From: Brachybacterium fresconis
GTDB taxonomy: Bacteria > Actinomycetota > Actinomycetes > Actinomycetales > Dermabacteraceae
Direction of reading: 5' to 3'
Assembly (NCBI RefSeq): GCF_017876515.1
Contig: NZ_JAGIOC010000001.1
Location: 3,658,001 to 3,722,000 of the forward strand
DNA: 64,000 nucleotides
Below the pieces are notes generated by a model. That model was not told where the DNA came from, did not search any database, and saw nothing but the letters and a program-made list of their open reading frames with translations. The position numbers and the translations under genes are program-made. Below, piece by piece: positions 8,459 through 15,617 of the stretch. How positions within the stretch are numbered: the first letter of the stretch is position 1; every line of letters starts with the position of its first letter.

Positions 8459-9712
8459 TCAGCGGCGGGGCAGGTGCTCGCGCTGCGGGCCGCGGGGCGC
8501 TGCGTCCGGCGCCCGGCGCAGGCGCCGCGCGTGCATCCGCGCCGCGACGAACACCGTGGTGAGGACCCCGATCGCGAGCGTCATCATCGTCAGCACCACG
8601 GCGAACGTCACGTCGAGGGAGACCAGGGCGATCAGGGCGCTGGAGGTGATGATCCCCAGGGCGTTCGCGGTGCGCAGCAGGGCGAACACCTCGGCCCGCT
8701 GCTCGGGCAGCACCAGACGGTCCAGCACCAGCTGGTAGTAGGTCGCCAGCGGCGCCAGCACCAGGCCCACCAGCAGCGCTCCGATCATGGTGGCGAGGAC
8801 CGAGTGGCCCACCATCACCGACAGCACGCCCGCGGCCATCACCATCAGCCACAGCAGCACGGTGCGGCGGCGCGGCGTCGCGTTGCGGACGCTGACCCAC
8901 ACCCCGCCGGTGATCGAGGTGACGCACAGCGCCAGCGGGAAGGCGACGCCCCACGACGGGGCCAGGCCGAAGGAGACCGCCATCGAGACGGCGCCGATCT
9001 CGATCGCCGCGATCGCCGCGGAGCTCGCCGCCGCGCAGCACAGCCACACGGCGATCATCGGGGTCACCCGCAGGTTCCTCGGGCGCGCGGTGTCTCGCGA
9101 GCTGTCCGTGGCCGGAGCCTCGGCACCCGGGATGCGCGGCAGCAGGAACACCGGGCCCGCCCCCAGCAGCACCATCGCCCAGATGGCCGCCTGCGGGGAC
9201 AGCGCGCCGAAGGCCGAGGCGATCACGGGCGCGGCGGCGAAGACCACCTCGTTCAGCGTCGCGGTGATCCCCAGGGCCCGCGGCAGCCGTCCTGCGGCCA
9301 CGAGGTGGTTGAGCACGGCGCGCAGGTGCCCGAAGGCGGCACCATTGACCACGCCCGCCGCGGCCGCGGCCGCCACCAGCAGGGCGAAGGGCGTGCCCAG
9401 CCCCGCCATGACGGCGATGGCCACCAGGGCGAGGGTGCGCAGTCCGATCAGCACCCGCAGGAAACGGATCGGGTCGAACCGCCGGCCCAGGCGGGTGACC
9501 GGCACGGCGCCGACGACCTGGGCGATCGTCATCGCCATCATCATGGCGGCGCCGCTGGCGGGGTCGCCGGTCAGCGGCAGCGCGATCAGCGCGAAGGCGA
9601 TCGGTGCGGCGGCCTGCGGCACGGTGAACGAGCCGTAGGAGACGTACCAGCGCAGCAGCGGACCGTCGGCCCGTCGCGCGGGGCGAGCGGGAGCGGTGAC
9701 CTGGGGCGTCAT
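8459..9712 (-). CDS. MFS transporter, DHA-like exporter
   Basis: This 417-residue membrane protein has about twelve hydrophobic segments and is a major facilitator of the drug-exporter type. The loop after the second segment, VTRLGRRFDPIRFLRV, corresponds to the family's motif A region, and a long cytoplasmic stretch with GAEAPATDSSRDTARP separates the halves. The ATG at 9712 is preceded by AAGGAGG (minus strand, 9726-9720 region). It is divergent from an XRE-cupin regulator and its promoter is covered by that regulator's likely operators, so repression by the neighbour is expected. The substrate is unknown; the regulator's cupin domain suggests a small ligand. Confidence 0.82.
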   Translation of the reverse strand: MTPQVTAPARPARRADGPLLRWYVSYGSFTVPQAAAPIAFALIALPLTGDPASGAAMMMAMTIAQVVGAVPVTRLGRRFDPIRFLRVLIGLRTLALVAIAVMAGLGTPFALLVAAAAAAGVVNGAAFGHLRAVLNHLVAAGRLPRALGITATLNEVVFAAAPVIASAFGALSPQAAIWAMVLLGAGPVFLLPRIPGAEAPATDSSRDTARPRNLRVTPMIAVWLCCAAASSAAIAAIEIGAVSMAVSFGLAPSWGVAFPLALCVTSITGGVWVSVRNATPRRRTVLLWLMVMAAGVLSVMVGHSVLATMIGALLVGLVLAPLATYYQLVLDRLVLPEQRAEVFALLRTANALGIITSSALIALVSLDVTFAVVLTMMTLAIGVLTTVFVAARMHARRLRRAPDAAPRGPQREHLPRR

Positions 9713-9804
9713 GGAACGACCTCCTTCAGGGCGTGAGGCGGCAGCACCGGATCGGGCCGGCATGCCAGCAGTGGTGGTCAGGGCCGAGGAAAGACCCTCA
9801 CTGC

Positions 9805-9816
9805 GCAACATAATGC
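9805..9816. promoter_or_regulatory. Operator copy 1 (GCAACATAATGC)
   Basis: This 12-mer and the copy at 9833-9844 fit one pattern, GCAA-Y-ATA-R-TGC, a GCA-N6-TGC palindrome. Their starts are 28 bp apart. Copy 1 covers the minus-strand -10 box of the MFS gene. The XRE protein encoded to the right is the obvious binder. Confidence 0.6.
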
Positions 9817-9835
9817 CCATGGGTGGATCGTGCAA
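9807..9835 (-). promoter_or_regulatory. Promoter of the MFS gene
   Basis: On the minus strand TTGCAC (9835-9830) and TATGTT (9812-9807) are separated by 17 bp. The -10 lies in operator copy 1 and the -35 in operator copy 2, so one regulator bound at both would occlude the whole promoter. Confidence 0.55.
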
Positions 9836-9844
9836 TATAGTGCG
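9833..9844. promoter_or_regulatory. Operator copy 2 (GCAATATAGTGC), overlapping regulator promoter
   Basis: This second copy of the GCAA-Y-ATA-R-TGC site contains TATAGT (9836-9841), a near-consensus -10 box for the regulator gene. The predicted transcript would begin within a few bases of the ATG at 9852, i.e. an almost leaderless mRNA. The arrangement predicts autorepression. Confidence 0.55.
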
Positions 9845-9851
9845 CATCACC

Positions 9852-10466
9852 ATGGTTGATCCGAGCGACCCCGCCCCTGCCCCGGACGCGTCCGCACCCG
9901 GCTCCGGCGGCATGCGCCAGGCCGTCGTCGAGCAGATCGGCGATCGGATCCGCGCCGCCCGGCAGGAGCTGGACCTCAGCGTCGGCGCGCTCGCCGAACG
10001 CAGCGACGTCAGCCGTCGCATGCTCACCCAGATCGAGCTCGGCCAGGCCAACCCGTCGGTCGCGATCCTCGACCGGGTGGCCGCCGGGCTCGGCACCACC
10101 TTCGCCGCCCTGATGGGGATCGGCGCCCACGCCCACCCCGACGGCGTCGAGGTCTGGTCGACCGACGGCGGCTCCTGGGCGGTGATCCTCGACGCGATGG
10201 ATGCCCCGGCCGTCTCCGTCGAGACCTGGAAATGGAAGCTGCTGGGCACCGACGCCTACGAGGGCGGTTCCGGTGTGCCCTCCGCAGGGCGCATGATCCA
10301 CGTGATCGAGGGCGCGCTGGAGATCTCCACGGGCGAGGGGGCCCAGGTCGTCGAGGCCGGGGGCTCCGGGCGCGTGCTCACCGACGGTCTGTACCGCTAC
10401 CGGTCCCTGCACGAGGCCGGCACGGTCTTCCTCAGCGTCGCGCTGCAGCCGCGCACGGCCTCCTGA
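9852..10466 (+). CDS. XRE-family regulator with C-terminal cupin domain
   Basis: This 204-residue protein has an N-terminal helix-turn-helix (about residues 24-80: IGDRIRAARQELDLSVGALAERSDVSRRMLTQIELGQANPS) and a C-terminal double-stranded beta-helix of the cupin type (about 120-200, with GRMIHVIEGALEIST). Such XRE-cupin proteins usually sense a small metabolite and repress a neighbouring transporter or catabolic gene. The ATG at 9852 is chosen because the likely -10 TATAGT ends at 9841; upstream in-frame starts would lie inside the operator. It is divergent from the MFS gene, and two matching operators sit between them. Ligand and target substrate are not known. Confidence 0.85.
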   Translation: MVDPSDPAPAPDASAPGSGGMRQAVVEQIGDRIRAARQELDLSVGALAERSDVSRRMLTQIELGQANPSVAILDRVAAGLGTTFAALMGIGAHAHPDGVEVWSTDGGSWAVILDAMDAPAVSVETWKWKLLGTDAYEGGSGVPSAGRMIHVIEGALEISTGEGAQVVEAGGSGRVLTDGLYRYRSLHEAGTVFLSVALQPRTAS

Positions 10467-10473
10467 CTCCCCG

Positions 10474-11712
10474 TCAGCGACGCTCGCGCAGCGCCGCCCC
10501 GAGCCCTTCGACCCGGTACTGCTGGACGTGGTACGGCCAGTCCGGCCCTGTGTGCCACTGCGAGCACACCAGGTGCAGATCATCGAGCCTCGACCCGGGC
10601 AGCACGAAGGGCCCGTAGAGCTGGGCGACCCGCTCGTCGTCCTCCTGACCCCAGTTCGAGCCCCACAGGAGGGTCTCGGTCAGAAGTGGCTCGGTCAGCT
10701 CGGTGGGGGAGTCGGCGAAGAGCACGTCGACGCGGTACAGGCCCGCGTTGAACCAGGTCAGCGTCCAGGTGCCCTCGACGATGCGCAGGCACATCTCTCC
10801 GACCTGGCCGCCGAGGACCGGCGTCGGAGGGTTCCCCCACGCCCACTGCTGCGCCTCACCCTCCCCGGTCGCCCCCCAGGTCTCGTAGGCGCCCGGGTCC
10901 AGGATCGACGCGGCGGGCACGCGCTGCAGGATCGCCCCCTTGTCCCGTTGGAAGCCCGTGGTCAGCAGGTAGACGTGGTCGTCGGCAGGGTTCAGCGCCC
11001 AGGTGCACTGCTGGCTGAAGCCGTCCAGGTGGTCCCCGGCGAACATCTCCGCGGTGCGCTCCCAGGTCTCCCCGGAATCGGTCGAGGTCCAGATCTCGGT
11101 GGAGGCGACGGTGCCGAAGCCGTGGTTGACCATCATCCACAGGTAGATCGTGTCCCCGATGGTCAGGACGTCGCCCGGCAGGATGGTGGAGACCGGGTCG
11201 CTGTCGTGCGCGTACTCGACGAGCTGCTCGGCGGTCTCCCCGCCGACTGCCGAGGTCCATTCCAGGCCGTGCTTCAGCTTCCGATCCGGATCGGCGAAGA
11301 GGCCGACGGGGGAGCGCCACCAGCCGCTGCCCACCTTCGGCCCCTCGAAGGTGTCGCCGAAGATCAGCAGGATCCGTCCGTCGGGCGTGACCGCCGGGGC
11401 GCCGAGGTCGGTGGCGTCCATGCGGAAGCGCGTGGTGATGTCCGGTCCGGTGAGCGTGGCCAGGCGGGTGACCCTCGGCCGCTCGTACCCCGGGTTCGGA
11501 TCCACGCCATGGCCCTGACCGCCGCGCCCGCCCTCGCCGGGGAGGGCCGCTGCCGACGGAGCGACGGCGGCCGAGGCGAGTGCCGCGGCGCCGAGGCTCC
11601 CGGCGCCGACGGCGAACGCCCCGCCGCGCAGGACGGCCGAGCGCGGCACATGTCCCGCATCGCTCGGGCCGGGGGCGGCGTGGTCGCTGCGGTCAGATCT
11701 CGACGTCTTCAT
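10474..11712 (-). CDS. Secreted DUF4185 protein (beta-propeller hydrolase-like)
   Basis: This 412-residue exported protein has a long N-region (MKTSRSDRSDHAAPG), a hydrophobic alanine-rich signal core and a probable cleavage near AAALPG. The mature part contains the DUF4185 landmarks TDLGAPAVTPDGRILLIFGDTF and repeated Asp-box-like turns (TSTDSGETWERT), a layout related to five- or six-bladed propellers of glycan-active enzymes. The ATG at 11712 has AGGAG six bases upstream; longer starts run into the operator zone. It is divergent from the GH43-like gene and shares a LacI-type operator region with it, which suggests the same carbohydrate. Catalytic activity of the family is poorly defined, so no reaction is assigned. 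Confidence 0.75.
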   Translation of the reverse strand: MKTSRSDRSDHAAPGPSDAGHVPRSAVLRGGAFAVGAGSLGAAALASAAVAPSAAALPGEGGRGGQGHGVDPNPGYERPRVTRLATLTGPDITTRFRMDATDLGAPAVTPDGRILLIFGDTFEGPKVGSGWWRSPVGLFADPDRKLKHGLEWTSAVGGETAEQLVEYAHDSDPVSTILPGDVLTIGDTIYLWMMVNHGFGTVASTEIWTSTDSGETWERTAEMFAGDHLDGFSQQCTWALNPADDHVYLLTTGFQRDKGAILQRVPAASILDPGAYETWGATGEGEAQQWAWGNPPTPVLGGQVGEMCLRIVEGTWTLTWFNAGLYRVDVLFADSPTELTEPLLTETLLWGSNWGQEDDERVAQLYGPFVLPGSRLDDLHLVCSQWHTGPDWPYHVQQYRVEGLGAALRERR

Positions 11713-11781
11713 CGAAGGCTCCTGGGGTGTGTCGACGGTCACGTTCTGACGCACTCAGCGTAGGGGCGGACGACGCAGGGA

Positions 11782-11793
11782 GCAATCGTTTAC
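11782..11793. promoter_or_regulatory. LacI-type operator (DUF4185 side)
   Basis: GCAATCGTTTAC (GTAAACGATTGC on the other strand) matches the AA-N-CG-N-TT core seen at several other sugar loci in this window. It lies 69 bp upstream of the DUF4185 start on its coding strand. Confidence 0.55.
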
Positions 11794-11873
11794 CTCCAAA
11801 ACCTCCGGTCCGCGGGTGCTCGAGGATTGCGCCGCAGGTGCCTGGTTCCGACAGGACACGACGTGATGCAGGG

Positions 11874-11902
11874 TTTACCCGCCGTGCCGTCTGGCCTAGT
11901 CT
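11874..11902 (+). promoter_or_regulatory. Promoter of the GH43-like operon
   Basis: TTTACC (11874-11879) and TAGTCT (11897-11902) are spaced by 17 bp. A LacI-type operator follows 12 bp after the -10. Confidence 0.4.
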
Positions 11903-11914
11903 CGACCTCCAGCG

Positions 11915-11929
11915 AGAAAACGATTTGCG
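11915..11929. promoter_or_regulatory. LacI-type operator (GH43 side)
   Basis: The segment AGAAAACGATTTGCG has the AAACGATTT core of the other operators and lies between the predicted -10 box and the GH43-like start codon, where a repressor would block elongation. Confidence 0.55.
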
Positions 11930-11946
11930 ACCGACGGGACGTGACC

Positions 11947-12834
11947 ATGCCTGCCCAGGACGAATCGACGCTCGAGGGCGTGACCCTGCGCCCCGGCACG
12001 AAGCGCCGCCTGCTGGATGCCTCGCCGTCGGCTGCGGAGCCCTGGTACATCAACGACCACACGCTGATCCAGGACCAGGGCGGACGCTGGCACGTGTTCG
12101 GGATCTGGCATCCCGAGCCCGCCGACCCGCTGGGCGAGGACCGCTTCCTGCACGCCTCGGCCGACGCCCTCACCGGCGCCCCCTGGACGATCCACGACCC
12201 CGTGCTGCCCGCACGCCCCGAGATCGGCGAGACACACGTCTGGGCCCCGCACGTGATCCGCCACGACGGGCTCTACCGGATGTTCTACGCCGGCGGGACA
12301 GCGGACCACACCGCCTACCGGATGACCCTCGCCACCAGCGAGGACCTGTTCGCCTGGACGGTGCAGGAGCCGGTGCTGTTCGAGGACGGCTTCGACGCCC
12401 GCGACCCGATGGTCATCCGCGACGGGACGCGGTGGCTGCTGTACTACACCCGCACCTCGACCCCCGCGGGAGGCTTCCACCAGGTCGCGGTGCGCACCTC
12501 CGAGGATCTGCTGACCTGGTCCCCGCCGCAGGTCGCCTACGAATCCGCGGTCGCGGGCACCTACGGCGGGCCGACGGAGTCCCCTTTCGTGGTGCGCGTG
12601 GGGGAGGGGTGGCTGCTGTTCGTGTGCGAATCCGGCGAGTACGACCGGACCTTCGCCTATTTCTCGACCGACCCGCTGTGCTTCGTCGACGCCGGCCGGA
12701 TCGACGTGGACCTCGACGAGCACTGCGCCGAGATCGTCCAGGACGGGCCCCGAACCTGGATCACCGGCGGCGGCTGGGGACGAGGTGGGGTGACGATCCG
12801 CCCCCTGGAGATCCTCGAGGGGGATCCTGCATGA
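11947..12834 (+). CDS. GH43/GH32-like five-bladed propeller glycosidase
   Basis: This 295-residue protein lacks a signal peptide and is likely cytoplasmic. The three acids expected for the GH43/32/62/68/117 propeller superfamily can be placed: an Asp in the first blade (WYINDHTLIQDQGGRWHVFG), the RDP motif mid-protein (GFDARDPMVIRDG) and a Glu in GGPTESPFVV. The ATG at 11947 is used; a GTG two codons upstream is also possible and the ribosome site is weak. Its stop overlaps the ATG of an enolase-superfamily gene (ATGA), so both act in one pathway. Possible activities include an arabinofuranosidase, galactosidase or anhydro-sugar hydrolase; the exact one cannot be read from sequence. Confidence 0.72.
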   Translation: MPAQDESTLEGVTLRPGTKRRLLDASPSAAEPWYINDHTLIQDQGGRWHVFGIWHPEPADPLGEDRFLHASADALTGAPWTIHDPVLPARPEIGETHVWAPHVIRHDGLYRMFYAGGTADHTAYRMTLATSEDLFAWTVQEPVLFEDGFDARDPMVIRDGTRWLLYYTRTSTPAGGFHQVAVRTSEDLLTWSPPQVAYESAVAGTYGGPTESPFVVRVGEGWLLFVCESGEYDRTFAYFSTDPLCFVDAGRIDVDLDEHCAEIVQDGPRTWITGGGWGRGGVTIRPLEILEGDPA

Positions 12835-13916
12835 GCGCTCTGACCGGGCACCGCATCACGGAGGTCACCACCTCGCCGATCCGCAGCCGCTACCCCCGCA
12901 CCATCGGCCGCAATGCTCGCCTCGGAGCCCACGGCGACGGACCCTCGGCCCTCGCCATCACCGTGCGCACCGAAGCGGGCGCGAGTGGATGGGGACTGTA
13001 CGAGGGCCCGCAGGTCGACGTGACCCGGGTGGTCGGCCGTCCGCTCGAGGAGGTCTTCGACCCGGCCTCAGGGGCCCTCGACCCCGCGGCGCTCCCGCTC
13101 GACGTCGCCCTCCACGACCTCGCCGCCCGGATCCTCGACGTTCCCGTGCACCAGATGCTCGGCGGGCACGGGACCGCCCCGGTCGCCTGCTACTCCGGAG
13201 CGATCTACTTCGACGATCTCGACCCCGAGGACTCACCGCGCGGCGTCGACGCCGTCCTCGCCAGCTGCGCCGCGGACCAGTCCAGCGGCCACCGCGGGTT
13301 CAAGCTCAAGATCGGCCGCGGCAACCGCTGGATGGGGGCCGAGGAGGGCTTCGCCCGCGACGTCGAAGTCACCCGCGCCGTCCGCACGGCTCACCCGGAT
13401 GCCCGCGTGCTCGTGGACATGAACGACGGCTACACGCCCGAGCAGACGCTGCGCTACCTCGACGCCGTCGCCGACTGCGACCTCTTCTGGATCGAGGAGC
13501 CCTTCGCCGAGCACGCCGAGGGGCTGCGCGCCGTGCGCGAGCACCGCCGCCGCTCCGGTTCGCAGGTCCTGGTGGCCGATGGGGAGTTCGAGCCCGACGT
13601 CCGCCGGGTGCTCGATCTGGCCGGCGAGGGCCTGCTGGACGTGCTGCTGATGGATGTGCTGTCCTTCGGGATCACCGCCTGGCGAGAGGTGATGCCCGTG
13701 CTGGAGGAGATCGGCGTGGCCGCGTCGCCGCACGCCTGGGGGCACCCGCTGAAGACCCTCTACGCCGCACAGCTCGCGGCCGGGCTCGGCAACATCCCCG
13801 TGGTCGAAGGGGTGCCGGGCACCACCGACGGCGTCGACGCCTCCGGCTATGTCCTCGAGGACGGCCGGCTCGCCCTGCCGGAGGCCGCCGGCTTCGGCGT
13901 GGCTCCTCTGCCGTGA
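12831..13916 (+). CDS. Enolase-superfamily sugar-acid dehydratase/racemase
   Basis: This 361-residue protein belongs to the mandelate racemase/muconate-lactonizing group, which abstracts a proton alpha to a carboxylate with Mg2+. The visible catalytic set is the KxK motif (KLKIGRG, near residue 160), metal ligands Asp in VDMNDGY, Glu in WIEEPF and Glu in VADGEFEP, and a late His in SPHAWGHP. The order fits sugar-acid dehydratases or cycloisomerases rather than muconate enzymes. Translational coupling to the GH43-like gene suggests it processes an oxidised product of the sugar that enzyme releases. No sugar dehydrogenase lies next to it, so the pathway is incomplete here. Confidence 0.85.
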   Translation: MSALTGHRITEVTTSPIRSRYPRTIGRNARLGAHGDGPSALAITVRTEAGASGWGLYEGPQVDVTRVVGRPLEEVFDPASGALDPAALPLDVALHDLAARILDVPVHQMLGGHGTAPVACYSGAIYFDDLDPEDSPRGVDAVLASCAADQSSGHRGFKLKIGRGNRWMGAEEGFARDVEVTRAVRTAHPDARVLVDMNDGYTPEQTLRYLDAVADCDLFWIEEPFAEHAEGLRAVREHRRRSGSQVLVADGEFEPDVRRVLDLAGEGLLDVLLMDVLSFGITAWREVMPVLEEIGVAASPHAWGHPLKTLYAAQLAAGLGNIPVVEGVPGTTDGVDASGYVLEDGRLALPEAAGFGVAPLP

Positions 13917-13935
13917 TTGCGGCACACTGGCTCGT

Positions 13936-14343
13936 ATGGAACCCGCGCACCTGCCCTCCTACGCCTGGCGGGAGGAGATCACCGACCACGAGGTCTCCGC
14001 GCTGCACGCCGCCGCCTTCGACCGCGAGGAGACGGTCGAGGACTGGACCGAGCGGCTCCAGCGGCATTCGCTCGGCTGGGGGACGGCACGCCGGGACGGT
14101 GAGCTCATCGGCTTCTGCAACGTGGTCACCGACGGCGGTCGCCACGCCTTCCTCGTCGACACCGTCGTCCACCCCGACCACCAGGGCGGCGGCATAGGGC
14201 GCGAACTGGTCATCCAGGCCATCGGGGAGTGCCGAACCGGCCCCGTTCAGTGGCTGCACGTCGACTTCGAGGCCGACGTCGGCCCCTTCTACCTGGCCAC
14301 CGGACTGTTCCGCCCCACCGCCGCGGGGCTCATGCGCGTCTGA
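13936..14343 (+). CDS. GNAT family N-acetyltransferase
   Basis: This 135-residue protein has the GNAT core with the acetyl-CoA-binding motif in HPDHQGGGIGRELVIQAI (the Q/RxxGxG/A block) and the preceding strand AFLVDTVV. The start at 13936 (MEPAHLPSYAWREE) gives a standard length. It begins 19 nt after the enolase-superfamily stop and may be cotranscribed, but nothing links its substrate to sugar use. The C-terminal strand WLHVDFEADVGPFYLATGLF is the usual beta5-alpha4 acceptor region. Confidence 0.82.
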   Translation: MEPAHLPSYAWREEITDHEVSALHAAAFDREETVEDWTERLQRHSLGWGTARRDGELIGFCNVVTDGGRHAFLVDTVVHPDHQGGGIGRELVIQAIGECRTGPVQWLHVDFEADVGPFYLATGLFRPTAAGLMRV

Positions 14344-14418
14344 ACTCTCCGACGGGGAGCTCGCTCCCGCCGGGCGAATCCGGGTGCACGGCGGATCAGT
14401 GCATGGCAGGGTGATGCC

Positions 14419-15375
14419 ATGACGAACCGCCTGCGCTGGGCCGATTTCCCCGACTCGCTGCGCAGCAGACTTGAAGAGGTCCTCGGCGGTTCGGTGCGGA
14501 CAACGTCCTCCTGCGTGGGCGGCTTCTCTTCCAGCAGCGCCGAGATCATCCGTTCCTCCGCAGGTCGAAGCCTCTTCGTCAAAGCGGTGAGGGCGCAGGA
14601 CAATCCGGCCTCGATGCGGCTCAACCGCTCCGAAGCCGCCGCGCTCGCTCACATCCCCCGAGCCGCACCGGTGCCTCGACTCGTCACCGCATTCGACCAC
14701 CAGGACTGGTTCGTCCTGGTCACCGAGGTGGCCGCGGGATCGCTTCCCGAACAGCCGTGGTCACCCGAGCAGCTGGACAGCGTGCTCACCGCCCTCGACA
14801 CCTTGCAGGCGGCGGCCACCCCCTGTCCGGTACCCGACCTGCCGACCGTCGCCGAATCACTCGGTCCCGACATGCTCGGCTTCGACCGCATCGCCGAGGA
14901 GCCTCCGACTGACCTGGACCCGTGGATCGTCGAGCACCTCGACGACCTGCGCGCAGCGGCCTACCGAGGAATCGGTGCTCTGGACGGTGATTCCCTGTGC
15001 CACAGTGATGTCCGCAGCGACAACCTCCTCATCACGGCCAGCGGAGCCGTGAGCCTCGTCGATTGGGCCTGGGCCTCCCGCGGCAGCCCCGTCGCCGACG
15101 CGCTGCAACTCCTCTCCTCCATCGAGGATCCGCACGGCACACTTCTCGTCAACGAGAGGGTCGATGCCGTCCTCGAGCGCCACGGCCTGCCCCACTCCTT
15201 CGGCACGGACGTTCTCGTGGGGATCCTCGGCTTCTTCGTCGACGCCGCCCGCTGGCCGGTCGATCCCCGCCTGCCTCTGCTCAGCCCGCACCGTCGAGCC
15301 CGGCGCGACTCGCTGCTCCCTCTGGTCACGGAGCGATGGGCGGGGTCGCCGTCTCCTTCAGCACTTCCATCTTGA
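14419..15375 (+). CDS. Aminoglycoside phosphotransferase (APH)-like kinase
   Basis: This 318-residue protein is a small-molecule kinase of the APH/choline kinase fold. The catalytic loop LCHSDVRSDNLLI (HxDxxxxN, near residues 193-203) and the metal-binding LVDWAWA follow the family order, and an N-lobe lysine is present in SLFVKAV. Many chromosomal members phosphorylate metabolites rather than antibiotics, so resistance should not be assumed. A stand-alone gene with TGATGCC just before the ATG; no obvious partner nearby. Confidence 0.78.
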   Translation: MTNRLRWADFPDSLRSRLEEVLGGSVRTTSSCVGGFSSSSAEIIRSSAGRSLFVKAVRAQDNPASMRLNRSEAAALAHIPRAAPVPRLVTAFDHQDWFVLVTEVAAGSLPEQPWSPEQLDSVLTALDTLQAAATPCPVPDLPTVAESLGPDMLGFDRIAEEPPTDLDPWIVEHLDDLRAAAYRGIGALDGDSLCHSDVRSDNLLITASGAVSLVDWAWASRGSPVADALQLLSSIEDPHGTLLVNERVDAVLERHGLPHSFGTDVLVGILGFFVDAARWPVDPRLPLLSPHRRARRDSLLPLVTERWAGSPSPSALPS

Positions 15376-15506
15376 TGTTCGCGATGATCTGGCTCGAGAA
15401 GTCCAGGCCATGATGCTCGTGGTGCCCACGACCACGACGGATGCTTTCGACAGCGGCGGAGGGTCAGCCCATGTCCCGCGGACACTCGCGAGTCGGTCAG
15501 CGATGA

Positions 15507-15518
15507 GTAATCGTTTCC
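15507..15518. promoter_or_regulatory. LacI-type operator, upstream of -35
   Basis: GTAATCGTTTCC; differs by one base from the GTAAACGTTTCC site at 23770-23781 in front of the GH172 gene. Confidence 0.55.
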
Positions 15519-15583
15519 TGGCTTCTCTTGACTCTCGGACCGCGTAGCCGGAGGATGTCGTGCACGGAGAAGTTTCTGTTCGA

Positions 15584-15595
15584 GTAAACGTTCCC
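15584..15595. promoter_or_regulatory. LacI-type operator, downstream of promoter
   Basis: GTAAACGTTCCC; differs by one base from the site at 23770-23781. It lies 22 bp before the chosen GTG start. Confidence 0.55.
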
Positions 15596-15617
15596 GCTGA
15601 TGAACGAAGGAGTTCTC

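Larger units (their letters stand above)
15376..15617 (+). promoter_or_regulatory. Regulatory region upstream of the first CUT1 importer
   Basis: The region holds a promoter, TTGACT (15528-15533) and GAGGAT (15551-15556) with a 17-bp spacer, flanked by two LacI-type operators: GTAATCGTTTCC at 15507-15518 upstream of the -35 and GTAAACGTTCCC at 15584-15595 downstream of the expected start. Centres 77 bp apart would permit repression by looping. GAAGGAG at 15606-15612 is the ribosome site for the GTG at 15618. Confidence 0.6.

Noticed and set aside
14419..15375. Antibiotic resistance gene (aminoglycoside phosphotransferase)
   Set aside because: The fold is APH-like but motifs do not identify an aminoglycoside enzyme, and there is no mobile context.
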